Source: Diospyros lotus
Taxonomy: Eukaryota; Streptophyta; Magnoliopsida; Ericales; Ebenaceae
Length of the DNA stretch: 64,000 nt
Direction of reading: 5' to 3'
Assembly: GCF_014633365.1 (NCBI RefSeq)
Contig: NC_068344.1
Location: 16,197,669-16,261,668 of the forward strand
Positions 36,347 to 47,662 of the stretch are shown here, one piece after another; position 1 is the first letter of the stretch; every line of letters begins with the position of its first letter. A program made the translations under genes and the position numbers. The notes under the pieces are model-generated. The model saw nothing but the letters and a program-made list of their open reading frames with translations. It had not been told where the DNA came from and did no database searches.

Positions 36347-39300
36347 GTAAGGGTGCTATGCAAATGTATATGTAACATGAGAAATAAACATGTAATGCAA
36401 ATGCAATGTATATAATGGATAGTCCTCCATGCCCTCATAACCACTTAGGTTAAGGCACCAACCAACCCCTCTCTCATCACTAGTCTTCCTTATAGCTATA
36501 GGTTCACTAGAACACAAAACATGCAATAAGACCATTACATGCAACTCATTCAAAAACATGTACAAATGCAAGCAAAACCCCACCACTTGGGGTTATCCCT
36601 TACCTCTTTCCTTGAAGCTTCAATACTTCCACTTGCCAAGACTCTCTCTTTGGCTTTTAATCACCTTAAGAAAATATCCTTAAAGCATTAGAGATCTTTA
36701 AGACTAAAGAATGAATGGAGAATGAAAACTTTCCTACACACTTGAAGAAATTTAAACTAAGGCTTACCTCTTGCTTGCATTTCTTCTTCCTTCTCCTAAA
36801 CTTCTTCTTACTCTCTTTCTCTTAATATGTGGAAAAACCTTGCACAAAAATCTTAACTCCCTATTTATAGAGATTTCCTACTCAATCCATGCCAAAACTC
36901 AAGATTACATCTTAGCCATTGATTTTTCTTTAATTCAAGAGACTCAATCTCAACCCTCCAATACAAGCACAATCCTTGTGTTTCTCCTAATCCTCAATCT
37001 TAGCCATTGATTTTAAGAGAACTCATCTCTAGTCTCTAAAGAAACACAATCCAAGAGACTTAGTCTCTTTAAATCTCATCATTTGATTTTCTTTGGAGAT
37101 TAAATCCTCAACCATTGGATCAATCTCTAATTCCCATAATTCTCCAATTTTTAAAATTAATAAATAATGACTAATTTCAAGATTGACAGATTTCTCCATT
37201 TTCCATTTAATTTAAATCCATAACTTTTCAATCATTTAATGGAGACTAATATCTTTTCTTTTTTATTTTATTTAAATTGCTCTTGAAAGACCTAATTTAT
37301 TTTACTTTGGCATTTAATTAAATCCGCCATTTTTCCACATAAATGCATGACTAATTTCCATTTAATATGGAATTTCTTTTAATTCTCTCCATAATGGCTC
37401 TCATTTAATGCTTGAGAGACTAATTCCTTTTCTTTTTGCATTTTTTTAAATCCCACTCTTGCTTCATAAGATCATTCCAAGTATCACCAATTACACTTAA
37501 TCAAATTATTTCTTATTCCCAAATTTAATTAAATCTCATTCCATGAGATTTTGCCAAGTGTCACAAATCTAACCTACTTGGCTTCCATTTTAATTTCTAA
37601 TTATCCATGCATTTAAAACAAGAATTAAATTCTCCAAAAATCAATTCTCCAATATAAATAATTTCTCCAAAAATAATTTACCCTTTTATGGGATGAAACT
37701 CCAAATTACCGTTTTGCTCTTCCTAAGGCATCCTATCTATTATGTGCCTTTTCTTTAATTCAAGGGCAATTATGAAAATTTCCATATACCAATATTCCCT
37801 TAATTGATAAAATATATCATGACTCATCAAGGGTATTACACTTCCACAGAAGGGGGAAGAACTGCATAACATCTCATTTTCTGTATTTCCATGCACTTAT
37901 TTCTTTCACTCCACAAACCACTTCACTTAGATGTTCATATCTAACTAACAGTATATTCAAATGTGTTAGGTGCCCCGAGACCCGGTGTTAGCAAAAGTAA
38001 GGAGTTAGACACTTAGTTTAGTTTATTTTTTAGTTATTGTCGTTGTAAACCGCTCGTGTATTTAAAATAGTGGTAGTTCTTGTACTTTACTATAAACCAA
38101 GTCGTCATGTTGCATCTATTTTCCAAATCATATGTAAGTAATGCTTTGAGGTGCCAAATGATGTTTGGTTCGAGTATTGGACGTTTGGCACCAGGTATGT
38201 GTTTCACCATACCCTAAGGAATCCTAACCACCTCAGGTTTCAATCATCGCTTTCGCATCTCGGGATTCCTTTAACACCCGTATTCACTTTAGCATTTGGC
38301 TATTTTATGTTCTATTGCCTATAAGAAAAATGGGGTGTTACATGATGTGTGGATGATTCAACAGACTTTACAACAATAGAAGAATATTGACTGAAATTTT
38401 TGGAGGTTGATGATATATCAGGATTTGGACTTTTTACTAAACATAAAAACACGTTGACCAATCTTGAGCTTGACATTGACGATGTAAGAGGTCAAGAGTA
38501 TGACAATGGGTTTAATATGAAAAAGAAGTATAAAGGTGTACAAACAAGACTATTTGAAATAAATCCGAGGACTTTCTATACTCCATGTGGTTGTCATAGT
38601 CTTAATTTGATATTATGTGATATGAAAAATTGTTGTTCTAAAGCTATGTCATTTTTTTGAGTGATATAAAGCATCTATACATTGTTTTTTTCTATTACCA
38701 AGTGGTGGAAAATTTTCAAATATCATATGAAAGGTCTTACACTTAAGCTATTGTCACAAATACATTGGGAAAATCATGCTGGAAGTGTTAGGCCTATAAA
38801 AGAGCAAATTATGTTTTATTTGACTTGACAGATACTAGTGAAGATCTTAAAACTAGGAGCGAACCTAAGCCCTTAGCAACATATGAACTTCATAATTTTG
38901 ATTTCTTACTTGGCATGATAATTTGGTACAAGTTATTGCATGCAATCAATATTGCAAGTAAATTTCTTCAAATTGAAAATATGAATATTGATGTTGCTAT
39001 CACTCTTTTAAAAGGACTTCTTTTGTTTCTTAATGACTAGAGAATTTGGATTTGATAAGGTCATGGTTAAAATGAAACAAATAGTAAATGAAATGAGAGT
39101 TAAAACTATATTTTGAGAAAAAAAATGCATGATTCGAAGAAATTTTTTTTTGATAAGAATGGTAGTGATGAGGTAACACAATTCTTTGAGAGTAAATTAG
39201 TTCATCTACATAATTGATTGAGTTTGTTCTTCACTTCAAACTAGATTTCAACAATTTCAAAAATATAGGGAAACATTTGGATTTTGTTTAATTTGGAGAG

Positions 39301-39745
39301 ATTGAATTGTGTTGATGATGATACTTTGCTACGGTCTTGTAAGAATCTTAAAAAATCCTCAACACATAATAGTTATTTCGATATTGATAGAGATGATTTG
39401 TTTTCAGAGTTGACAATTTTGAAATACTCTTTATTTAGAGAAATAAAAAAAATAATAATAATTGATGTGGTAAACTATTTGAAGAAAATAAATAGATGGT
39501 TTCCAAGTACTTGTGTTGCTTACAGAATTTTGTTAACTATACCAGTTATAGTTGCATTTGCAGGAAGAAGTTTCTCCATGTTGAAGTTGATTAAAATTTA
39601 TCTCTGCTCAACTATATCATAAGTCATTGAATGAATTGGTTATATTGTTTATTGAAAAAAAAAATGCTCGAAAAACTTAATTATGTAAACTTGATTGATA
39701 TTTTTGCTTTCAAAATTGTAAGGAGAGTAGTTTTTAATTGATTAT

Positions 39746-40160
39746 TTAGAAAATTTTCAATTTTATTCTTTGATATGGTATGGATAATTTTTTAATACTT
39801 AATTATGAAACTAAAAATTTAAATGTACATTACGATTAGGGATTCATTTTTACATTTTGAGTTAAAATCGAAAATCTCTGGTTTAACATTAATCATTATA
39901 TTCAAGTAATTGTGATTAATTAACATTAAGAGGTAAAATGTAATATATTATTAAAATATTAGGATATTTATTTAATTTATTAAATATTAAGAGTATTATT
40001 TGTAATTATTCTTATGTGAATTTTAAGCTATTAAAAAGGAGGGGGAAAAGCAAAATAATAAAAATGTTAACTGCGCTGGGCAGATGCAAGCCCAAGTCAT
40101 GAGCAGTTGCGAAATGGCCAGCCCAGTACTGACGAGGATTCGGGCGGGTTCGCCCGCTCC
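39746..40160. other. AT-rich intergenic stretch, no gene seen
   Basis: Follows the hAT transposase end; very AT-rich to 40020, then a switch to higher GC (GGGCGGGTTCGCCCGCTCC palindrome at 40142-40160). The hAT 3' terminus should lie here but could not be placed. Confidence 0.35.
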
Positions 40161-40686
40161 AGCTAGGACCCGGCCCCGATCCATAAGTCTGGCTGGGTAC
40201 AAAATAAGAAGAGATTTGGTCAATTAGGGTTTCATGAACCCTAGCAGGCGGCGCCCCTACCCTCTCTTTATCTCCCCCAATTTCTGCCTTCTCCGATCGC
40301 CGGCGACAAGGTCACCGCGAGACCTCCGTCGCAGCGCAAACCGCCACAGTCCGTCGATTTGTTTCTGCCATCGCTGCCACCGCTGTCTCTATCTCTGTTC
40401 TCTCCTTCTCGAGCTCTGGCCGTCGCCATCAGCTTCATCTCCCCCTCTTTACGATCTGAAAGCCACTGTGACCCAGTATCGCGCCAGCCCTGCCCCTCTG
40501 CCTTCCTGGAACTCGATTTTTCCTTCTTCTCCAATCTAAGATCTGGGCTTACCCTGCTTCACTGATCTGCTCTCTCTCTGCCTTGGTATCACTGGCGCGT
40601 TAAGCCGCCGACCGCCGGCCTCCGCCACCGCTGTCTGCCCCTTCTCGCCGGTCTCCGCCACTGGCTATCGAGCCTTGGTCTTTTGG
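40161..40686 (+). other. Probable gene leader (first, non-coding exon), possibly of the YCF20-like gene
   Basis: A sudden GC- and CT-rich block (CTCTCTTTATCTCCCCC, TCTCTATCTCTGTTCTCTCC, GCCGCCGACCGCCGGCC) in AT-rich surroundings, ending at a good splice donor (TTTTGG|GTATGAAG, GT at 40687-40688). This is what 5' leaders of plant housekeeping genes look like. An open frame from ATG 40234 (101 residues) is Ser/Pro/Arg-rich and unknown to me, so I take it as leader sequence. The next likely same-strand exon begins at 46567, after a T-rich tract and TTTACAG. Linking the two across 5.9 kb is an inference. Confidence 0.35.
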
Positions 40687-42366
40687 GTATGAAGTTTAAT
40701 TTATTTTATTTTCTTAAGCTTTAACTAATTTTAGTGAATTATTGAGTATTGAATAATGAATGGTTTACTTGATCTATATGTATATATATGTAGATATATA
40801 TCCTAGTAAATAAAAAAATATATACATAGTGAACACTTTCTATAAAATAGGTAATTTGCACTATAACCCTAAATATGGTAGGAATGCTTTTAGGGCCACG
40901 ACTAAATAAATCGGTTTATTTAAAAGTCAAATGACGTAGTTGACAAGTCCATTTTGGTGCAATGATGAGCTAATGGATTGGGCCCAATTTTATGAATACA
41001 TATTGGTACACTAGTCTGCACATTTTGTATTTATTAAATAAATATATACTTATTTAAAATACTAACCTTTTTCAAATTTTTTATTATTAGTTTTGGATCT
41101 TCAATTATGTGGGAATTGGTATTTAATTGAAAAATGTCTTATATTTTATTTTAAAAATACTATCACTAGTTTTAAAGTTATTAGAGAGAATGATACGTAA
41201 ATATTTAATTTTTGTTGTGAGAATATTTTATTAAGTTTGTGGTGGATCTGTAGAGTAGTTTTTTAGATGGGTCCCCTCTGGTTTTTGCCAGATCCGCACT
41301 TATATGCACAACGGAACTGCTCCAGTATGACCCGGCCCATTTTTTAATGGGTTGGGTTTGGTCTTGTCTTAACGGGTCTGGGTTTTGGGTCTGACCCAGA
41401 CCCGATCTGACAGTCTTAACTCAGATAGGGTTTTACAGTTTATCCCAACAAGTTGTACGATGAAAGTTGGATCCTGTTTTAGTGTCTTTATGTCACTGAA
41501 GCTATAAAATTTTTTGAACATTAATGTGGAATTACATTCAGAATTACTACCTTGAAGGGATACATTGTTAAATTGATGTTGTCGTAAGGCCAACTTCCCA
41601 AATCGACTCCCCGTCAATGCAAAGTCTCAGGAACACAAGGAGTTTTGTTTATCAAATGGAGTTGTTGCTAATGCACCTAATGCTTTCATCATTGTGATAA
41701 ATTAATTGCTTCACTCTTATAGTGGTGGGTTTGTGGCTGTTTATTATGATGATTTTCAAACACTAACACTAAATTGCATCCTTCATAATTAAGGGTGAGC
41801 TTACCAATCCTACTAAATTAGTTGTTTATGTTGCATCTTTGACAACATCTTTTTGGTCCCTGGTTATGTTGTTTCAAGAAAGGTACTTATGTGGACCAGT
41901 CCAAGATAGACAATTCAGTGGTGGCCGGCCTGTAAGAAGATCCATGAAATTGGCAGTTTCCATGGATTGCCATAATCTTATAGGTGATTCATTCCAACTT
42001 CAGTACAAATATTAGGCAAATTGGGTATTTTGCAATGGCTGGAAAGTACTGAGGAGTTAACATGACAACTACTACTTTTCAGGAGAGAAACCAAACTTAA
42101 GCTAGCAATTGTTTGTTCTTGCCTGATTTTCTTGTCCTTTTAAATTGTACTGTCACATCCAAGGTGGGAATTGGAGTTGTTCCATGTTCCAAAGGAAGGC
42201 TGGTTTTAATCGTGTGAATTGAGTGGAGCTAAGATGGATATAACACACATGATATTGAAATTGATGGTGTGGTTCAAGCATGAAGATTTGGGCTTGTTAG
42301 TTGACACATGGAGGATTTGTATTGTATTATGATGGTGGTGTTGTAAAGCATATGAACAACTAAAAT

Positions 42367-42861
42367 AGGCTCTCATCAAGTTATGTTGGACGGTTCCTAT
42401 GTAGTAGTTGACCTTGGCCATAAAGCACAAGTGTAGTGCCATGTATAGAGTTGCTAACACACTTAGTCGATGTGCTTGATGAGAACAATGCTATCCAATG
42501 TACATTGGTTCTATTTGTTTGCCTATACTTTAGGCTCTCATCAAGTTATGTTGGACGGTCCCTATGTAGTAGTTGACCTTGGCCATAAAGCACAAGTGTA
42601 GTGCCATGTATAGAGTTGCTAACACACTTAGTCGATGTGTTTGATGAGAACAATGCTATCCAATGTACATTGGTTCTATTTGTTTGCCTATACTTCAGGC
42701 TCTCATCAAGTTATGTTGGATGGTCCCTATGTAGTAGTTGACCTTGGCCATAAAGCACAAGTGTAGTGCCATGTATAGAGTTGCTAACACACTTAGTCGA
42801 TGTGCTTGATGAGAACAATGCTATCCAATGTACATTGGTTCTATTTGTTTGCCTATACTTT
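42367..42861. repeat. 165-bp tandem triplication
   Basis: Units start at 42367, 42532 and 42697 (AGGCTCTCATCAAGTTATGT). They differ at only a few positions (for example GGACGGTTCC, GGACGGTCCC, GGATGGTCCC), so the expansion is recent compared with the surrounding decay. Confidence 0.92.
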
Positions 42862-43718
42862 GGGTTAGTAACAGAGTGGAAGTAGAACAAAGATTAGATT
42901 TCATCTTTGAGGGTAATCAACTCTCTGTACTCAAGTCAAATCTATGGTTGAAGCTAATCTAGGAGCTGTATGAGGAGGGGCATGTAATGTTTGACAAGAC
43001 CATGCTAGTTGATGGCAAGCTTTTTTTTTTGGCCTCTCATGTGGAAGAAAGTTGTTGAGTTTGTGGAAGGATGTTTGTTATGGTGCCAAGACCAAGATCA
43101 CCACTTAATTTGCACTCATGTTCGATTTGGAGAGTATCAATAAGAGACAAACAGCTTGATTGCAAACATGTAGGAGGTTCACAAATTATATAGAACAAAA
43201 TCTAGTAAGTCTACATTCAAATAAAGGTGGGATGCTGAAAAGTTGTACACATGTGGAGCTGGTTAGAAATTCAGTCTTAGCAATTTTCAGCAATGAACAG
43301 TTATTAGCTGAAGAGCACAATAGCTGGTAGCAAGGAAGATTAGACTAATAAAGCTCATCAACAAGACAAACCCTAATGCTTACTGATTGAAATTGCCAAG
43401 TCATGTTCACTCTTCAGGTATGTTTAATATCTGACATTTTATTCCTCATCATGACAATAATTTAGAAGATAAAATGAAAATTTAAGAGCAAAGTATGTGT
43501 ACTATTGAGGAGGATTATGTAGCATGTGTAGTACTTTAATATGTGGAACAATTGGATCTTTAAATGGTTTTGAAAATGGAAGGCAATAGTAGGAATTATG
43601 AGCTCGGATGAAATTGCGTGAAATATGTCAATATGGCTGAGAACATGATAGGAAACAATGTCACTGTTGTCACCATGACATGACATGACATGACTCTTGG
43701 CCAAAGCTCTATTGTTTA

Positions 43719-45683
43719 TGTAACAACCCACCCTTAGCCCAGGAACAAAGAGCACCAACTCTCCTGCTTGTGGGGAACACTTGATTAGGAGTTATCAACT
43801 AGGGATAATCGGGTAATGAGCTGTTGAATTGTTCTCCCACTCACCAAGCTAAAGAAAAACTTTATGGGAGCATGAAATCATTCTCTGTGAGTGCTCCATT
43901 CGGATATGTCACTTGAGAGAAGGTGAACTTTTTATGTTGTGCATTTGTGGAAATTCCATACTTTCATACAACCTAAGCATGCAACAGCATCCATCATACA
44001 ATTAAGATCGATTGACTAACATATTACAGAACGTTCAAAACCTAAGGCTAGCATAAATAAATCAAACATAAATCGAGCCTCTGGCTCATCGTACACGTAT
44101 GTTCTTTGAAGAACTAACACCACTACTTAGCCACAACATAAAATTACAAGAAATTGTGGATCCACCTTCCTCACCTTTTCGATCTCCTTAATCAGACTTA
44201 ACTAGACTATCAAACATAGCCTATCCAACAGTTATTCCAAGAACTACATTGACTGTCATTACACTAATCATCTTGATTAGTTGCTATTCACTATCCATAA
44301 CTATGAAACACAGCCTGTATGAGTGGCATATAATACTGCAATTGTAGTCCCTTGGGAATTTCATTCACCCGCTATTGTCCTGCATTCTATCCTTTCTAGA
44401 AAACACATACTTTAGGCTATGGTGGTCCATGCAAATCTCAATCTTTTTGCCAAATTGCAATGCCTCACACCTTGATATCATATACCCCAACAGCTTTTCT
44501 ATTGGTTGAACATATCAATCTTAGTTTTGAACATATCCCACGCATGGAGTGTCTTGAGATGACATATTGGATCAGGGTCGATTACTATATTCTTGGTAGA
44601 TGGAGGTGATCCACAAGCAGTTGATGCTGCATGGGGAGATATTCAGTGAGTACTTACTGTAGGTGGAGTGGAAGATGCATGCCCAGGTTGACCTAGTCAT
44701 CCGATTTATATCAGGGGTGGATTAAGTTTGCCATCAGTCTTTTGGTTGACAAGTGGAAGAATGTGGATCACAAGGCTAAGAGATCAAGACGATGCTAGAC
44801 TGTTCGCACTTTTATGGAGGTGAAGATGGAAACAAAAGCTTGGAGTGGCCCAAATTGTGATCCTCAGCTATTATCTAAGAGAGTTCAGTGTGATAGGCAC
44901 TGACATAGCTGGAGAATTTGATACTGGTGATGATCTCAAGATGAGAGAGTGCGAGGCTATTGTAGACAAGGAGGACCCTACAAAGGAAGTAGAAGTTAGC
45001 TTGGAAGAACCTACTGAGCAGTCGTCTAAAGAAATTTCATTTTCTCCTTAGATGTTTTGGAGTGACCCTGTTGGGTTGGTATCCCCTAGTTCTAGCCATA
45101 GAAGTTACCTGGCCACTTCCAAAAGTGCTACCGGTACATATAGGGGAGAGGGGACTTTTAGGTCCAAGACCTCTTGGAGCCAAGATTAGAATTGTAATTC
45201 TAGGATGTCCGTTAATGCTATGTTATAAGCTCATGCTTCAAATCTTCTTGTATTTTATGTTATGGCTAGGTAGTTGTTTTCATTTGTTTGAAGAACGTAT
45301 GTGTACGGCGGTCTGGAGGTTAGATTTATTTTTTATGTTATTTATGCTTGTCTTAGGTTTTAAATGTTCTGTAATTTCTCAGTCAATTGATCTTAATTGT
45401 ATGATGGATGTACTGTTGCATGTTTAGGTTATATGAAACTATGGAATTTCCACAGGTGCACAACATAAAAAGCTCATCTTCACTTAAGTGATGTATGCGA
45501 TGGGTGTACTCACTGGGAGTGGTTTTATGCTTTCTAGATTTTTTCTTTAGCCTGGTGAGTGGGAGAACAATTTAGCTACTCATAACCTGATTATCCCTAT
45601 CTGATAACTGCCAATCGGGTGTTCTCCCCAAGCAGGAGTGTTGGTGCTCTCTGTAATACATTGGGCTAGGGGTGGGTGTTACA
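43719..45683. mobile_element. Second element with inverted U5 ends, TSD GTTTA
   Basis: 1965 bp between perfect duplications GTTTA (43714-43718, 45684-45688). The arms 43719-about 44150 and about 45230-45683 are inverted copies: TGTAACAACCCACCCTTAGC against the complement TGTAACACCCACCCCTAGCC, then CTCCTGCTTG, GTTATCA-AGGGATAATC, TTGTTCTCCCACTCACCA, TTTTTATGTTGTGCA and GTGGAAATTCCATA in both. The 1.1-kb centre has a short open frame (44845-45048, acidic, EDPTKEVEVSLEEPTEQSS) that I do not recognise. The family differs from 13974-18056 but the build is the same. It sits in the YCF20-like gene's putative intron. Confidence 0.78.
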
Positions 45684-46566
45684 GTTTACGGCTTCAATTT
45701 TGCATTTTCCTTTTCCACAGTACTTCTGTTTTAACAATTACCAGTAGTGTGTACACATCAGACTTCATTTTTTGCATTTTCCTTATTTATGAAAGACTTA
45801 ATTAGGTTTTTCAATGTTTATTAGTATGCCATTTTTCTGTAAATTCATATTTCCTTACTTCAGACTTAGTTAGGGTTGGGAGAGTTGAACCTATCTTTTA
45901 TGGAAAATGTAAGGATCGTACCTGGGTGGCTTTCTAATTAATATACAAAGTGAATTCTCATGATTTTGTGCACCTTCAAGGATTTGTTTTTGAGAATAAA
46001 TCAGTTAGTTGCTGCCACTATCCTCACTCAGTATGCACTTTGAATCAGTTATTTGAGGGAAAGTTCTGTTTCTAGCTCGCTCACAAATCAATGAATTCAA
46101 GACTGTAATTCCTTCCCTCGTGTATTCACTGTCATGGAACCACCTGAGATGCTTGGAAAGTGCTTGTATCAATAACTCTTGGAAGATGCTTTACTGGGGA
46201 GATACTATATAGCATTTATTCATCAGTACTAACTGCTATTAGCTCCTTCAAGTTCTTGATTCTCAAATTTGTGCTGCTGTTTGTGTAGAATTCAGTAGTT
46301 AACTAGAGATTGTGGGTGAAATCAGTAATCTTGGAATGTGTTTGGAGTTCCAAATAATGTTGGAAGTCCTCTTAAGACCCTTGAGTTGTGGTCAAATGGG
46401 TGGTGATGAATAGTTTTATGAAGTGTTGAAACATAGTTTAGCAACTTAATCACTCTTTATTATTTTAAATAATTGTCCCATTGATTTATTACAATTCTAA
46501 TTATTTTTCAGTTTGGATGTTTAGATCTAAGTCTACATATACTTTAATTTATATTCGTGTTTACAG

Positions 46567-46754
46567 TTTTTGGCCTGCCTGCAAAGTGGAACATTCATGT
46601 TGCGGTCATCTTTGGCATTGATAGAGAATGAGAACTCTAAGAGATTATGTATTTTCCTTCAAAGCTCTCATCATTCCATCCTGAACTGGAACAACATTCC
46701 TAATGGGAAAACTTTGAAGGTGGGAATACCATCTATGATTTTTCCTAGAAAGAG
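46567..46754 (+). other. YCF20-like gene, first coding exon
   Basis: Bounded by TTTACAG (46560-46566) and a donor at 46755. Encodes the transit-peptide region, ending SMIFPRKR-S across the splice. Confidence 0.7.
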
Positions 46755-47606
46755 GTATTTTCTACACTTCTGCTGTATTGACATTGTTGGAAAACCCCCT
46801 ATCATTCCTTGATCTTTAAGCTTGAAGGATCCTTTGATGTGATTGGTTGTCAAACTCATTAGTTGCAGCCATACTTCCTAGTACTTTCTAAATTCTCTTT
46901 GTTCTTCTTCCACCTTGGAATTTTATGGAATGCGATTATCTTGCCTCTTTATTTGCTCTCTCATGAGTCATGATATTTATGGGAATCTAGATTATTTACA
47001 GAATGAATTGTTCTTTGTAACCAATGAAGCATGAAGACTACTTCATTTTGCGTGCCATACTAATATCTTGCACATATTGGACAAGGATACCTGAAGGACA
47101 TGCTGAGAAGCATATTCTGATTTTTTTTCTTATTTTAGTTTTTTCGATGGTGTCCAGGGGTTGGGCACATGATGGGATGCATGTATCTCTATAATCTTAT
47201 GGGTTTTCCATTTCAAAGATATGGATTTGTTGACATTTAATTGAAGACATTTTGAAGATGTTATTTTGTGATGTCATTGCTTTTGATTAAATCACAACAA
47301 AAAATTGGAACTACTATTCCAATCAACTGAAAGGAAATTAAAGTGTTGCTGCTACCATTTTGTAAGTTCTCCCCATACTTAGAACTAAAGAATTAAAAGA
47401 GGTGAATACACATTCCACAAGGAGTTCTTGCATGCTTAATGGACACCTATTCTTAGGGAACCGAGGAAAGTTCTCAGCATCTTGAAAGCTTGAGTTTGCT
47501 AGAACCAAAAGTTTTTGGAATGTGATAGATAGGGTTCTCATTGATCTTTCCAAGGGCATCACATAGAAGTAAGCTCTTTCTCTCTCTCTCTAAGGGCATC
47601 GTATAG

Positions 47607-47662
<56 letters not shown>

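Larger units (their letters stand above)
35161..37840 (-). mobile_element. Solo LTR nested in a solo LTR, minus strand, TSD CTTCC
   Basis: 2680 bp between perfect duplications CTTCC (35156-35160, 37841-37845). On the minus strand it starts TGTAATACCCTTGATGAGTC at 37840, has a TATA box (CTCTATAAATAGGGAG) at about 36856-36870, a GC-rich CpG block (complement of 35925-36020), and ends GTAGGTAGGAACGAGACGTTACA (in part) at 35161. Its U5 end matches both termini of 13974-18056 (shared GAAACG-CCTAGGTGGGAACTAGGC). A stem-loop TGAGC-CAAT-GCTCA lies at 36333-36346. Confidence 0.88.
33907..38342 (+). mobile_element. Solo LTR inside hAT, TSD CGATG/TGATG
   Basis: Starts TGTAATACTCAAAG and ends AAAAATGGGGTGTTACA. 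It interrupts the hAT frame exactly between IRCV and DDS. The flanking pentamers CGATG (33902-33906) and TGATG (38343-38347) differ by a C-to-T change at a CpG. Without the nested LTR it is 1751 bp (33907-35160 plus 37846-38342). A TATA-like CTATATATTAAAG sits at about 34353. No gag or pol is present. AGACCCGGTGTTAGC and TCGGGATTCC...ACACCC near the right end are LTR-like. Confidence 0.82.
32827..39735 (+). pseudogene. hAT transposase (zf-TTF / DUF4371 / dimerisation domain), broken
   Basis: Colinear with plant 'TTF-type zinc finger protein with HAT dimerisation domain'. Part 1 (32827-33906): an acidic N-terminus with repeated ELNE; NFYDPGCWDKVDQNMRDFL; GRHFELSQYKRVLPNGETND; RRWLVYLVHLDRIFFFCCKL (zf-TTF); and later [18 protein letters not shown] and [20 protein letters not shown] (start of DUF4371). 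Part 2 (38348-39735): ELDIDDVRGQEYDNG, FYTPCGCHSLNL, LATYELHNFDFLLGMIIWY, CVAYRILLTIPVIVAFAGRS and FSMLKLIKIYL (the dimerisation motif, with the usual Glu/Gln-Ser-Phe region changed). Many stops and frameshifts throughout. The enzyme would cut and paste hAT DNA; this copy cannot. Confidence 0.9.
31790..39745 (+). mobile_element. hAT transposon remnant (ZMYM1-like), doubly interrupted
   Basis: TTTTTTGGGGGCCCATAAATTTGG (in part, 31798-31819) near the start is typical of the region just inside the ends of plant hAT elements of this type. It is followed by a CT-rich leader (32000-32110) and AT-rich sequence before the transposase. The terminal inverted repeats and 8-bp duplication were not found. 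The body is split by the solo LTRs at 33907-38342. The transposase is described separately. Confidence 0.65.
40687..46566 (+). other. Putative 5' intron of the YCF20-like gene
   Basis: No exon-like coding sequence. Contains GGGTCTGACCCAGACCCGA repeat-like sequence (41385-41405), a 165-bp triplication (42367-42861) and the inverted U5 element (43719-45683). The sections 41420-42360, 42870-43700 and 45690-46550 show no feature I can name. The acceptor AG is at 46565-46566. Confidence 0.35.

Noticed and set aside
40234..40539. A 101-residue protein gene starting MNPSRRRPYP.
   Set aside because: Composition is typical of a CT-rich 5' leader, there is no family resemblance, and it is followed by a splice donor. 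Kept only as a leader exon.
46570..46596. Start of the YCF20-like protein at 46570.
   Set aside because: The codon there is TTG. The first ATG in frame is 46597; the open frame upstream of it is noted as a hint of another exon.
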